Of a DNA stretch of 64,000 nt, positions 30,442 through 42,388 are shown in pieces. A model generated the notes under the pieces. It did not search any database and was not told the origin of the DNA. It was given only the letters and a program-made list of their open reading frames with translations. A program made the position numbers and the translations under genes. Source of the DNA: Jackrogersella multiformis (lineage: Eukaryota; Ascomycota; Sordariomycetes; Xylariales; Hypoxylaceae); the NCBI GenBank assembly GCA_902806575.1, contig CADCXD010000001.1, forward strand, positions 3,968,001 to 4,032,000, given 5' to 3'. The number at the start of each line of letters is the position of its first letter. Position 1 is the stretch's first letter.

Positions 30442-32174
30442 ATGGCTTCTATCGCGCAGTCCGCTATCGCAAACCTCAAGGAATCTGGTCTGGGGGATGT
30501 CCTACACCTCCCCGGCCAGGAGGCCTACGAGGCACAGGAGGATTCCTACTGGTCGTTGACGCCTCGCCTGAGGCCCTGGGCTATTGTGCGGCCGCGAAAC
30601 ACAGAAGAGGTTTCTAAGACGGTTAAAGCTCTGGTAAACACTACCGGTTGCAATTTCGCCATCCGCAGGTTAGTATCGAGTTGTACCCGTCAGGTCACAT
30701 CGCTAACAGATGACCATGCGTAGCGGCGGCCACATGGTGTGGTCAGGGGCCGGAAACAACATCGAGGAGGGCGTTACCATCGATCTCAGCCTCATGGCGA
30801 AGACGACCTATAATTCAAAAACAGGACTTGCGTCGCTGCAGCCTGGAAGTAGATGGAAGGATGTCTACGCGAGCGTAGAGAAGGGTATGTCATGTTTTGA
30901 AACTTCCTGAGTGCGAATATTTTGACCAGTGATGCTGCAGACGGGTTGATGGTTGCTGGCGGCCGTGAGGGTACGGTTGCCGTTGGTGGTCTCTTGACTG
31001 GTGGCGGCTTAACTTTCTATACTTGCCGCTATGGATGGAGCTGTGGTAAGTCAAATTTAACTCATTTCGTGAGAATATAGCTGACTCCAATTACTAGACC
31101 AAGTCGTCAACTACGAAGTTGTCCTAGCCGACGGCAGCATAGTCGAGGCCAACGACACAACGAATCCGGACTTATTCCGCGTGCTGAAAGGTGGCCATAA
31201 CAATTTCGGCGTAGTGACCCGATTCGATATGAAGACCTTCAGGGCGACAAAGATCTGGGATGGGAACAACGTGGTTTCCCCAGCCGCCACCGACAAGGTC
31301 ATTGAAGCTTACGTCGACTTCTCAGCGAACCTCACCAAAAACCCGGATGGTCACATCCTCGCGATGTGGTGCTTCGTGCCACTTGCCCATGAGTATTTCA
31401 TAAATCTTGTCCTGACTAGCTTTGATGCTGTCGAGAACCCGAAGTCGTTTCAGAAGTTACTGGCGATCCCAGGCCAGCAAAACATGAAAACGAAGACAGT
31501 GACTGAGAAACTAACGGAATTCCTTGTTATATCGGGGAAGCAGTAAGTCAGCTGTCCTTTGGTTTTATGGTTACATTCACTCCTTTGAATCGACCAGTGA
31601 TACGCACAGAAAAATTAGCAGGAATTTTCGGCTAATTCGTATAACTAGCGATTCCTGGAGGACGCTTACGTTCAAGGTCGATAGTCGGGTCATCTACAAA
31701 GCAGTCGCCGCGTTCGAGATCTTATTAGAAGGACTCAAAAGGTCCATTCCCGACAACAACTTCTCTGTTACCATGGTTCTCCAGCCGTTGATTGCATCCT
31801 GGGGGCAGCACTCCGTGGCGCGAGGAGGCAACATGCTCGGTACAGATCGCCTGTCGGAGGACTGTGTCGTCTTGATAGCGGCCCTCGAAGTCGAGACGCG
31901 CGAGTTGCTAACGGAAGTCGCCGAACCTCTGATGAAAACGATGTTCGGCGAGATCGAATCATACGCCACGTCAATCAATAAAAATGAAGACTTCCTGTAC
32001 CTGAATTACTGCGACGGCTCGCAAGATCCGTACAAGAGCTACGGTGAGGAGAACATAAAGAAGATGAAGAAGGCGTCGGCCAAGTATGATCCTACTGGTG
32101 TCTTCCAAGTGAGGGTTCCCGGTGGGCATAAGATCTCGAAGGTGAAAAATACCAGGTTCCTAGGTAAATTGTAG
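30442..32174 (+). CDS. FAD-linked oxidoreductase (PCMH/BBE-type flavoprotein)
   Basis: Five exons, 30442-30668, 30724-30884, 30941-31045, 31098-31542 and 31619-32174, with all phases consistent, give 497 aa. The PCMH-type FAD domain shows RPWAIVRPRNTEEVSKTV, then FAIRSGGHMVWSGAG, built across the first splice junction, with His79 as the expected covalent FAD attachment site. SLQPGSRWKDVY and VAVGGLLTGGGLTFYTCRYGW follow, then ELFRVL-like DLFRVLKGGHNNFGVVTRFD. The C-terminus has a BBE-like end with YLNYCDGSQDPYKSYG and KYDPTGVFQ. No signal peptide is seen, unlike many secreted members, so it is probably intracellular. Such oxidases often tailor secondary metabolites. Neighbour upstream on the same strand is an Old Yellow Enzyme; joint action on one pathway is an inference from the shared promoter element. 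Confidence 0.92.
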
Positions 32175-32804
32175 CGATATAATATAACAGATGATGCTCA
32201 ATAGGTAAAACAAGAAACGCCCCCTAATGGTGTTGTCGATAATATATGCAGCCACCCGGCCGCCACCCCTATAGCTTCTGACAGTAGATACCTACCCAGG
32301 TAAGTAGGTACGTTAGTTGTACTACCGTTAGCCTACCTAGTATCGGCCAACGGGCAGGGGGCAAGCCCCCAAGAGTAAGGTCTACAAGACTGTCTCATAA
32401 GATACTTATTCTCAAGCTCCCTTACAAATCCACCTTTAAATCGAATCTCACTTCAAACAACCAAGAATATAGACCTATTATCGGTTTATCTTATTAGGCT
32501 AGGTTAAGGGGTAATAACACAGAAAATGAAGGTATCGCAAAGCAAGAGTCCTAGACGATAGACATAAGGCGGGACTACCTAGGTATCATGATCAAGGTTT
32601 GGTACTTGTTATGATGAACTAAGTAGGATGCGGTATCGTCGAGATTATCGTATGGTAAAGGGTATTTCAGACCCTCCTCAACATGAAGGTTCTCATTTAA
32701 GACCCGAACTGAGACATCTGCAATATTAATATAATATGGCCTATAAGCCGAACCCATAGTTGAATACTGTATTATTCTCAGTAACCGAGATCATCAAACG
32801 TGAA
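32175..32804. other. Convergent 3' flanks, redox gene and HOS2
   Basis: AT-rich spacer with CCTAG/GTACC motifs near 32288-32345 and 32574-32586. No gene seen. Confidence 0.55.
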
Positions 32805-34307
32805 CTAGAACTCCATGCGGTCCCCAGCACCCTCTTCCCGGAGTCTCCGCCCTACTTCATCCCTCTCATCGACCTCTTCTTTAATCCGCTGTTCGACTTC
32901 GTCCCTAATGGGACTGAGATCAGGCGGTATAGTCGAGAATTGCACGCTGGGTGCGGCCTCGACGAATCGTAGTTGCTCGGTAACGTGTTCTATAATATCG
33001 TCCAGCTTCTTCTTGGGATTCTTGTTCTGGCGTGGCTCGCCTAGGATCTGTTCTAGGGTGGGCAGGAGGGTGTCTTGCCTAAAGCGCTCACGCCAAGGGG
33101 TGTGAAGAGGAATTTCTGCAGGGATGATTTTGTTGTGTCCGATAGCTACGGCTGTCTCGTACGCCCAAGCACGAGCGACGTTTCGTGGCGTGTAGCCGCC
33201 CCCGCCAAACATAAGGAGGGGGATATTGAGGCTTTTGCAGTACTCCACACATGACGCGTGGCCTTGAACGAGCAGATTGAATTTACCTAATCTGTCACCG
33301 GCAAGGGAATCTGCGCCGCACTGTAAAGCAATTGCGCCGGGCCTAAACTTTTCCACGCATCTGGAGATGATGCTTTTGAAAAGCCACTCGTACTGCTCGT
33401 CAGTAATGCCATCATTCAAGGGCACATTGATAGCATGATGTGCTCCCGGATTATGTTCGCTCCTAGGACCGTTGTCCTCTAATGCGCCAGTACCAGGGAA
33501 GAAGACTAGAGGATCGAACTTATGGAAAGAGACAGTCATGACACGGTCGGTAGAGAAGAAAGCCTCTTCAACGCCGTCGCCGTGATGTACGTCGATATCA
33601 ATATAGAGGACTCGGGGGTGGATGCGTAACAGCTGTAGTATACCAAGGACAATATCGTTGATATAGCAGAATCCTGAAGCCTCCGACTTCTTAGCGTGAT
33701 GTAGTCCTCCGCCCCAGGATATGGCGATGTTGGACTGGCCCGTACATAGTTTCCTCGCAGCATCGAGAGAACCGCCAGCAGACATAGAACAATAGTCATA
33801 CAGCCCCTCGAAAAGTGGACAGTCACTACCTCCCAGATTGAACCTAAGATCTGGATGAGCATTGTCGACGTCTAGCGGGAGCGGCAGAGGAGCGACCGAG
33901 GCAAGGAATTCAACATAGTCATTCGTATGAAACGCGGTGAGCTCCTCATATGTGGCGGCGCGGGCGGTGTAGTTATCCATGGCGAAATTCATTCCATATG
34001 ATGATACCAGGCTCTTAGTTAGAGTTAAACGCCAAGGCTTCATAGGATGTGTTTGGCCGAAGTGATGCCTCTCCATATCAGGGTTATAGTGAAATGACAC
34101 AGTGTAGCCCTTCGGCTTCGTGATGCCATATTCGTGAGCGAATCGCTTGATCTTGTTAAGGTAGGCGGCATTTTCCAGGTCGCTGGGCCTATCTAAGGGC
34201 CTGTTGAACTTCTTAACCACCGGCTCGTCGACACCGACCTTGTGAGGTAGGTAGTTTGGTTTTGGTAGCCGCAGCGAATAATGATTCGCCGGGTCTATCT
34301 CCATCAT
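32805..34307 (-). CDS. HOS2: Class I histone deacetylase, Hos2 type
   Basis: A single exon from the ATG at 34307 gives 500 aa; a second ATG follows at once, and an upstream frame to 34346 has no ATG. The N-terminus EIDPANHYSLRLPKPNYLP precedes a full arginase-fold deacetylase domain: FHYNPDMERHHFGQTHPMKP, the catalytic pair His203-His204 in SWGGGLHHAKKSEASGFCY, zinc ligands Asp239 and His241 in YIDIDVHHGDGVEEAF, and the GGGGYTPRNVARAW block near the end. The charged C-terminal tail (about 60 residues, ending in Glu/Arg repeats) is typical of Hos2 rather than Rpd3. Hos2 is the catalytic subunit of the Set3 complex, deacetylating H3/H4 in transcribed genes. It lies divergent from a Yng2-like gene across 2.1 kb. 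Confidence 0.93.
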   Translation of the reverse strand: MMEIDPANHYSLRLPKPNYLPHKVGVDEPVVKKFNRPLDRPSDLENAAYLNKIKRFAHEYGITKPKGYTVSFHYNPDMERHHFGQTHPMKPWRLTLTKSLVSSYGMNFAMDNYTARAATYEELTAFHTNDYVEFLASVAPLPLPLDVDNAHPDLRFNLGGSDCPLFEGLYDYCSMSAGGSLDAARKLCTGQSNIAISWGGGLHHAKKSEASGFCYINDIVLGILQLLRIHPRVLYIDIDVHHGDGVEEAFFSTDRVMTVSFHKFDPLVFFPGTGALEDNGPRSEHNPGAHHAINVPLNDGITDEQYEWLFKSIISRCVEKFRPGAIALQCGADSLAGDRLGKFNLLVQGHASCVEYCKSLNIPLLMFGGGGYTPRNVARAWAYETAVAIGHNKIIPAEIPLHTPWRERFRQDTLLPTLEQILGEPRQNKNPKKKLDDIIEHVTEQLRFVEAAPSVQFSTIPPDLSPIRDEVEQRIKEEVDERDEVGRRLREEGAGDRMEF

Positions 34308-36418
34308 GAAAACCAGCAGATGAGATGCGGCCGATCCGATCAACAAATTGATAGTTGAGGCGCAACGTCGTGGAGCTTGAACGAGGAGTGAAATTTAACT
34401 TGATAAAAAATACACGTAGAGATGTCGCATTCACGGTAACTGGCTCGAGCGACAGCCGTTTAGATACTCGATTTCTTAAATGAAGGCCTAAAAGATGAGT
34501 AAGTTAGGGGAATTAAAAAGACACTAAAAGTCCTTGGTGAAGATTAATATGTGGCCTATCGATAAAATAACGTGACTCATAAGAAGGTGGCGACGAAGCG
34601 ACCTAAGCTATATCATAAGAATTCCTTCCTTTTTCGATAAAAAGTTGAAATAGCCTTTAATTGTCATGAGGTTAAAGATTGACGAAGCTGCGAAGGCAAC
34701 TTTCAGCCGTGCCACTACCAAGATGTGGTAGTTACCGGGTACCTAGATGGTCCCACTATAAACGCGCTAGCGATATGCAGAATTGAAGACGCTAAGCCAA
34801 ATTATATTGGTGGCGCTCCACAGCACATTTATAGGTAGTAGTATCCTCGGAAGGCACTCGAGGGAGTCCATTAATAGCTTGCGGCTCTAAAGGTTGGGGT
34901 AAGAACTCCTAAACATCCATGGATATCGTATAATAAGTGTTACGCTTATAAGAATTACGTTTACCTTTAGTTATCACCCAAAATACTCTTCTTCTATATT
35001 TATAATCATGATTTTTATAAAGACCTCACATTTTCATCATAATGTACCATAGTTTGCATTCTTCTTCGACAACTTTACTCGACGCGCGTTATATATCATG
35101 ACATAGTCTCTTAGTAAAGGAACGAGTTATGCATCATCCTTATTACTAAGTCCGTATCTCGAACCTCTTCTTGTAAATCAATACATCAACGATAGCTCCT
35201 TGTAGAATAGAAAATACAACCAGAGCCTTGTCTCATTATACGAGGATGGCCTAGTTAGAATTAATAGCCGGATAACAAACGCCGTAGAACTTTATGCTAT
35301 GGTACATATGATTAATATGAGTTAAGCTGCCTGTATTTTCTAATAGCCGGAGTTAAGTACTTTGGCAGGTAGGTGCCTAGATGGTTGCATTTCCAATGTT
35401 ACACATGGTCACATAAACTGTAAGACGATATCTATTATTAAATGTCAGTCAATGACGTGATGTCCGAGCATAAATTCTTATGTACCTACATATGTGCTTA
35501 TTAATAAACTTCTACTATGTATATACCAACATACTCTTCTACCGTTTAATCAATAGAGTATACCAGTATAACGATATCTTGATGATCGGGTATATTACGT
35601 AATTGGTTCATTTACCTAACAATTCTTGGCTCAGCGGTTTTCTTCCATCTAACATTCACTTTCATAATCTCATCCACAACAAGTGCCACCCCACACTGAA
35701 GACTGGAGACTCCGGAACCACCTCTCGCGTTTGCGCTTTCCGTGCAGGCCACATCTCGTACCCTGCGATTGCCTAATAAACAAGTGATAAAATAATACCA
35801 TCTTTACGCATTCATAGCGGCTTCCTCACAATTGATGCCGCGCCGCTCCTGACGTTGGAGATCCCTCTTTTGTGATTATTGTTCGGAACTGGGTCAGGAA
35901 GGTGAGCCACAGCTCGAATTCAACATTCAACAAGCGTCACCGTCACCCGTCACAAAATATATGCATGTGATTTTCCAACCGCATCTCCCTCCATCTCTCT
36001 CTCTCAAACCAAACCGCTTTCCTCAATTCAACCAACACCGTCACCTTTTTCTTAATTGAATCCCCTGCAAATATCGCGCTGCTTCTGGGACGACGTCGTT
36101 GCAAGGAACCGAAATAATAATAATAATCAAGATACAAAAGAAAGCAGCAGAGACAATAGAAGAAAAAAACTACAAGCATCATCGATGTCAAGCATGGGAA
36201 GAAAACAATAACTAGAGACGCGCGACATTGCGATATTGCAAGCAACATTGCAACATATTCTCATTTTCAAATTCAAAAACAATTCGTCCTGCCATTTCCC
36301 TTCGTCAAGTCGTCTCTCCCCAAACTCATGCGCATGTGTTGACCACACATTGAAACACCCTCTCACCACCACTTACTTGAAGCGCGCGCTCCCGCTTAGA
36401 GGGGCTAGGTTAACAACC
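34308..36418. other. AT-rich divergent intergenic region, 2.1 kb, between HOS2 and the ING gene
   Basis: No gene seen. The side next to the ING gene is a pyrimidine-rich leader (for example 35986-36008 with CT repeats), suggesting a long 5' UTR. The rest is AT-rich with CCTAGG-like motifs near 34735 and 35370. Confidence 0.5.
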
Positions 36419-37995
36419 ATGCCTAGAGACGACCTCTCCATAGACTTCGTGAAGAAGATGGCGCCCTCCGCCGAGGCCCAAGACCCGGCCGCCATCCTCG
36501 AAGACTTCATCTATCGCACAGCCAATCTACCCGAGGAACTCCGATTCTACCAAGACGAGATCGCCTACAAAGACCGTCTGTTCAACGAGCATGTCAAGAC
36601 TATCGAGGAATGCGACGCCAAGATCCAGCGCTGGATTCGAACGAACGGTAGCCACGTACCCTTCCCGCGTGAGCAGGCATTGCGCGACACCATCCGCGAC
36701 AACTACGATAAAGCTGACAAGCTTGCCGAGGAGAAGATTTCTCTGAGTCACAAGGCTAAGAGCCTTCTTGACAAGCACCTTCGCCATCTCGACCTTCAGA
36801 TCAAGCAACTAGCCGACCGAGGCGAACCCGGCTTCACCGACCCCGATGAGCTACCTTCTACGGTACGACCGAGCGCCGCGAACAGCAGCAATGCCGGTCT
36901 TAGAGGACTGACGGTGTCGACGTCAAACACAACACCGCTCCACCCCATCTCGAACAATGCGACCCCGACAAGTACACGAGCTGCCAACCCCCAAATCCGC
37001 ACCACGCAATCGCAAACTCACATCTCTAACTCCGCACCCACCTCCCCCGCCGCGAGTATGATCATGAGCAGCCGCAACCAGCGCGAGTCCTCTGCTGGAC
37101 CGTGAGTAACCTAACAGTTATTTGACCCCCAAGTTATTTGCTCCCCCTGCCCTTTAGGAGATCTTTGGAATCCCCCTGCCTTTATCGCGGTAGTTCCTCC
37201 CCGGGAAGTGGCGCCATTGTTGTCACAACTCTAACCCGTTGCGTTGATCATCTACCGAGTCATATATATTGAAGATTTAAGTACTAACAGGGCGTTTGTA
37301 GTGGAAGTGGCGTTCCAAAGAGAGGCCCGCGGGTGAGTTCCGGTCTGGGTAGCCTGCCTGCGGCGTCGAGCGGGCTTGCGAGACATTCCTCTCTCGGACC
37401 GGGAACACCCAAGGCGGGAACACCGGGAGCGACGGTCAGGGCTGGTAGTGCAGGCCCCCGAGCTAGTTCGAAAGCAGCAAGTGCTGGAATCGGACGAAGA
37501 GGCACTCCCTCCGCAGGAATCAGTCGCAAAAAGCCGCCGAACTCGAAGTCGACGTTATCTCGCGTGAGACGTGCAGGCGTATCGAAGAGCTCGCCCGCAT
37601 CAACAGCAGACAGCGAGCTCTCGGACGCAGAATCAGTCCGGTCGTCGCGCGGTGGGTCCCGGGCCGGTAGCGGTAGCGGCACTCCCGTCCCTCGCCCCCA
37701 TCACCACCACAAACACCACCGCACCACCCACGTCAAGGGAGATGGAGACGAAGAGATGCCGGACCGTGGCGGCTCTGCATCCGCCGGTTCGGGGGCCTCG
37801 GACGATGAAGAAGATGAGGAGGGAAAGAAGTATTGTTTATGCCAGCACGTATCGTACGGAGACATGGTGGCCTGCGACAACACCGCCTGTCCCTACGAGT
37901 GGTTCCACTGGACGTGCGTGGGCCTCAAGTCGGAACCTGAGGGACGCTGGTATTGCCCCTCTTGCACCGAGGCCATGAAGAAGAAGGGGAAGTAA
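36419..37995 (+). CDS. ING-family PHD-finger protein, Yng2-like
   Basis: Exons 36419-37101 and 37302-37995 with a 200-nt intron (GTGAGT donor, TACTAAC branch-like sequence at 37281-37287, phase 2) encode 458 aa. The ING N-terminal helical domain covers about residues 20-125 (ILEDFIYRTANLPEELRFYQDE ... LLDKHLRHLDLQIKQL). A Ser/Thr/Pro/Gly-rich disordered region of over 200 residues with a His-rich HHHHKHHR patch follows. The C-terminal PHD finger reads YCLCQHVSYGDMVACDN...CPYEWFHWTCVGL...WYCPSC, with the C4HC3 ligands and the Tyr, Gly-Asp and Trp positions that read H3K4me3. VSYGDMVACD resembles Yng2 (NuA4) more than Pho23 (Rpd3L), but the assignment between these is moderate. The start ATG at 36419 begins MPRDDLSIDFV; upstream in-frame sequence lacks an ATG. 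Confidence 0.9.
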
Positions 37996-39344
37996 GCATG
38001 CTCAAGGGATAGGGATGAGCACTCTATCCCCCGAGCTGAGCTGCTTGCAAATTAATCCCATGGCAATCACTCTCTTAATACTGCTAATGATCGGAGATCG
38101 GGGGGAGATATTGGAGGAACTACTACGATATGAAGCCTAACTATATACGACCTAACCCGTTACACTACCATGCCATACCATACCATACCATACCACGAAG
38201 CCACGCGAAGCAAGTCCAAGGCTCAAAAACGTTGGAATATATAGTTTTTAAGTCTTCGCCCTCGGTCAGACCTTCACCTACCTTTCGACACCCCCGACGG
38301 CCATCGATGCCCAAGTAGCCAGACCACCTACGATCAACCCCTTCCGAAGTACCACCTGATGAATTTTGGCATTTCCATAGGAAGAAGGAAAGACACGATA
38401 GCACCGAAGGCCGAAAATGATATATACGTATATTTACAGGTTTGGTACCAAAGAGCATGGAGAGAGGTGCATGTGTGTATATACGAAAGGAGATATGGAA
38501 ACGAAGGCATACCCAGGCAGCGAGCGAGCGAGCTATACTACCAACCCAACAACAAAAAAGGGGGCAAGTTTCCCACTCACCTAGGTACCCGTACCCAAGG
38601 CACTGCGCAAGAATACACCAGTGGCATCGCAGCGACAACCAGTTATACTTTGCCTACCTAGCCTACACGCCTGCCAGAAACACATGCGCCACATAAGTTG
38701 GGGTACCTAGATAGCCAGCTCGATCGCTCGAAGACAGACCAGACAGATATCTAATCTTCAAAATAGCCAAACCACATTACACAAACCTCAGAACCCATTA
38801 ATATCATCAGTGAAACGAAACATATAATGCCCTGCTATGCCCGTCTGTCGTGACTCGTTGAATGCGAAATTCTTACATGTACATATGTAGAGGCAGTTGG
38901 TAATCCACGACATCAACATACCTAATTACCCACCAAGGCAGGTAGGGTAAATCACTCGTCACTAAACAACAGATTGACTAGACTGGACTGGGCAGAACAG
39001 AGCTCAACACAAATAATTCGACCTCACGGCGTGTGTACCTTTTTATTGCATTACTCCCTCTCGTTACATGAACAGACACGCGCACGCTCCATGTGCGCAA
39101 CAATTATTCTCTCAGTATTCCTGCAACGGCCTCTGCAACTCTCTATAGAATCCCCGATTCCTGACATCGCTAACATCGAACGGAAGTGGGGGCCAGGCTG
39201 CGGGTGAACGGACTGAACCACGTCCCTAGACGAAACGCGCGGAATGGGATAGCGACGTACAGGCAGAACAAACGCTCAACATACCAGGACGGTGTACTAC
39301 AACAATGACGGTAACCACAACGGCAAGGATCGCGTTCCCTTGGC
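37996..39344. other. Convergent 3' region, 1.35 kb
   Basis: No gene. Contains a pentamer-type tandem CCATA/TACCA run at about 38166-38195 and CCTAGG-type motifs near 38580 and 38700. It should hold the 3' UTRs of the ING gene and UGP1. Confidence 0.55.
38166..38195. repeat. Short CCATA tandem repeat
   Basis: About five copies of CCATA-type unit in the ING gene 3' flank. Confidence 0.8.
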
Positions 39345-41662
39345 TCAATGCTCCAACAGACGCAAACTACCCTCTACGACGACGTTCTCAAGGATCGATC
39401 CTGGTGGGATGTCAATCGTTGAGCCTTCTGTCGCGACGATGATGACAGTTCCTTTTAGCTCCACACCACGATGCAAATTGACATTACCAGTGATCGTTAA
39501 GTGATCTAGCTCGATGATCTTAGGGATCGACGGGATACGCTTCTGGAAGTCCGACACCTTCTTGAAGTCGCTGCCGAGCTTGATGAGCGGCGCGCCACCG
39601 AAGCGGCTGGGGCTCATTTGTAATTGGCCGTGCTTGACAGTGTACAGGTCGGATTTGACGAGCATGAGATCTGAGCAAGTCTTGACAGGCAAGAATCGGC
39701 GGCGAGGGACGTTAACGCCGTGGGCGTTCTTGAAATGACGAATGGCAGCGCCGACGGCGGTCTCCAGCTGGATAATAGAGATGTCGGACTCGCCCTTCTT
39801 ATCGCCGGCAATTGTCTTGCCGTTAGGAATAATCTCCATCTCGAGCTCGTTGTTCTCTACTACACGCTTGATGGCCTTTGTGCTCATCCAGATGTTGTTG
39901 GTATTGAAGTACTTGAACTTCTTAATCGACTTGAACTCATTTGTGTGCTCTTTAGGTACCTGGGCGATTTCCAGTAGGCGGACAGAGCCCTCGTAGTCGA
40001 TAATGGTACCACCTTTGACATCGGCCTTCGTCTTGTTAGTCAACTCCATGACGTACTCGGAGCTTGTCTCGACCATGTGTTGTAGGATGCGCAGATCCAC
40101 GACGGCGCCCAGGTTGTCGACGTTGGATAGGAATATGATCTCTATACCGCGGTCGATGAGCTTATCAAGAAGGCCGGAGTTATAAAGCGATTCAAAGACG
40201 TCACCGTGCCCGGGGGGGTACCACTCGTTGATGGACGAGTCGAAGCTCTTGGGGACTGGCAGAAGCGAATCCTTGAAGATTCGCGGGTATCTTGACTGGT
40301 TGAAGGTAAGGATGTCGACATTGTGTCCCTCATACTTCTTGATGATGGCGGCGGTGTCGTCGTGGGTGTTAAACGAGTTCATTAAGATGAAGGGAACGTT
40401 GGTGCTATATGTTCGGTTCAAGTACTCGACTTGTCGTACGGACATATCAAGGAATGACATGCCATCGCGCACCTCGATAACCGACTTAGGACCGACGCAA
40501 CCCATAGACGTACCCAGGCCACCGTTCAGCTTTAAAACGGCAAGCTTGTTGAGGAATCCAACGGATTCGGAGTTGGATAGATCTTCATAGTCGACGACCT
40601 GACCCTGAGCAGGAGGGGCAATGCGGTCCCAATCACTATCCAGGCCAATATTATATTAGCCTTATTATTCTACGTCATATGTGGTCGCGACATGTGTTAT
40701 ACGTACACAGCGTTACCCTTAGCTTTGTCGTTGAGGTATCGGCGGAAAAGAGCGAAGAAGTTGTCCATTTCAGTCTCGAAAAGCTAATAGGAAGGTTTAG
40801 CCAGAGGTAATGAAAGTGTAAGTCTGTTTATTGGAGCTTTACCTTCTTCTGCTCTGGGTCCTTGACGGTCTCAGCGAGCTCGGTCAGGTTGTTTCGCATT
40901 TGCGCCGCAGCAACGTTGGTCGAGGCATTCTCGAAGGCCTTTTTGCCGTTAGTAAGTATCGTAGACATTTTTTCTACACCGGCAACCAAAATGAGGGTAG
41001 TGGGAATATTCTAAAAACTCAAGAATAGATGAAAGTAAAACGTGACCAAACGAATTAAGGGAAACATGAAGGGTACAGAGTATGCTAATACGAATATCTA
41101 TGGGATAACCACGGAGTTCTCCAGGTTTTATAAAAGCTGTGATATTGGTGAAGATGGAAAATGGTGGCTATAGACAGGTAAGGTGTGATTCAGGATGGAC
41201 GCTGAGTTCTCCATAGTCATGCTAAGTAGTACGTGATTTGCCTCTAGTGATTTGAGGAAGCAAGCTTTCCATGATTCGAAGGGGGCCTGGGAGGATAAAC
41301 TTTATCTCCTGGGTAGGTAGGTAGGTGTAGGTAGTCAGGTAGCCTCTAGTCGTGCGATGTAAAGCTTCAGAGCTGAGGTAGATACACGTGGGTTTTTGTC
41401 AAGGTTACTCGTCGTCGAGGTGGGCTGAATACAAAGAAACAACGCCACCAAGACTTCGTATGTATCTCCATTGTTTTGGAGGATGAGACGAGATGAGACG
41501 ACGAGAAGAGGCGAGGATTCAGGTTGTCATCGATTGAATATAGGCACAGTCACTCACCATATGTGATCGAGTTTTGCCATGATGTCTGCCAGCGAACTCG
41601 GCGTCGGTGATCCCTCCAGGCTTGAGATGGGTAGGCAACGCGCTCTTAATTGCGTGAGCCAT
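39345..41662 (-). CDS. UGP1: UTP--glucose-1-phosphate uridylyltransferase
   Basis: Four exons, 41558-41662, 40843-40938, 40707-40783 and 39345-40635, all phase-consistent, encode 522 aa. The joined N-terminus HHGKTRSHM + AFENASTNVAAAQMRN is the pattern of fungal UGPases. Exon 3 gives NFFALFRRYLNDKAKG; the nucleotide-binding loop is LNGGLGTSMGC (about residues 127-138). PVKTCSDLMLVKSD and the C-terminal left-handed beta-helix (LTITGNVNLHRGVELKGTV) used in octamer assembly are present. The enzyme makes UDP-glucose in the cytosol for glycogen, trehalose and wall glucans. Intron 1 is 619 nt, far above the usual size here. An in-frame ATG at 40968, ten codons before the exon 2 acceptor, could start a shorter isoform. 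Confidence 0.95.
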
Positions 41663-41880
41663 CGTGAAGCGTAGCGTAGCGTAGTATCGACCGAAAGACT
41701 AGACCGACGATGAATATTCTGTTGTCCCCAAGGGTAGAGGTATTCAAACCAGAAGTAAACTTACACCCAAACTTCGATGAGTGTTTGTTGGGGTGGTGTT
41801 TATGATGACAGGAGAAAAAAAGAAGGTCAAGATTTATTTAAGGGTTGGGATGACGATGGTTCTTGGGTCTTTGGGATTTC

Positions 41881-41908
41881 GAACTTTGAACTTCGAACTT
41901 CGAACTTT
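41881..41908. repeat. GAACTTYG octamer tandem repeat upstream of UGP1
   Basis: About 3.5 copies of the 8-bp unit, about 220 bp upstream of the UGP1 start. Could be neutral or a regulatory array. Confidence 0.7.
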
Positions 41909-42306
41909 GGGTACAATGGCGGGGTAAATTTGGTTGGCGTCGGAGCCCTGGAGCTTTGGCAGCTACGTTAGGTATCTACTATGTAGGGTACCTAAGTAAA
42001 TTTTGGTAGTTCTTCCTAGCTGGAGGCTGTTGTGCTGGAAGGTACCTAAAAAGGGGGGGGTTGAAAAATGTTAGCTCACTTTCTATAGACTTGCAGCAGA
42101 ATTCACCATTGACGTAATGCGGTCTAAATTAGAGCCAGTCTCTTCCTTGCTTGCGCTTGCTTCGTGCATTTTGCCTTCGACTTTGTGCAGCCTTCCCTGT
42201 TCACCTGTCCAATCCAATCCAATCCTTCCATCCCCTATCTACCTTCATCAGTCATCAGTCCCATTTGGGAGACTAATGACAAAACGGCTTGCACTTGCTA
42301 ACGGGA

Positions 42307-42388
42307 ATATTGGATATCGGATATTAGAGAGTAGAATATTGTATAACCTTCAAATTATCGAAGGTTATACATATTTCGCAAATCCAAT
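42307..42388. repeat. Nested inverted repeat
   Basis: Inner arms GTATAACCTTC (42341-42351) and GAAGGTTATAC (42360-42370) are perfect over 11 bp with an 8-nt loop. Outer arms ATATTGGAT (from about 42307) and ATCCAATAT (about 42380) are also reverse complements. Confidence 0.7.
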
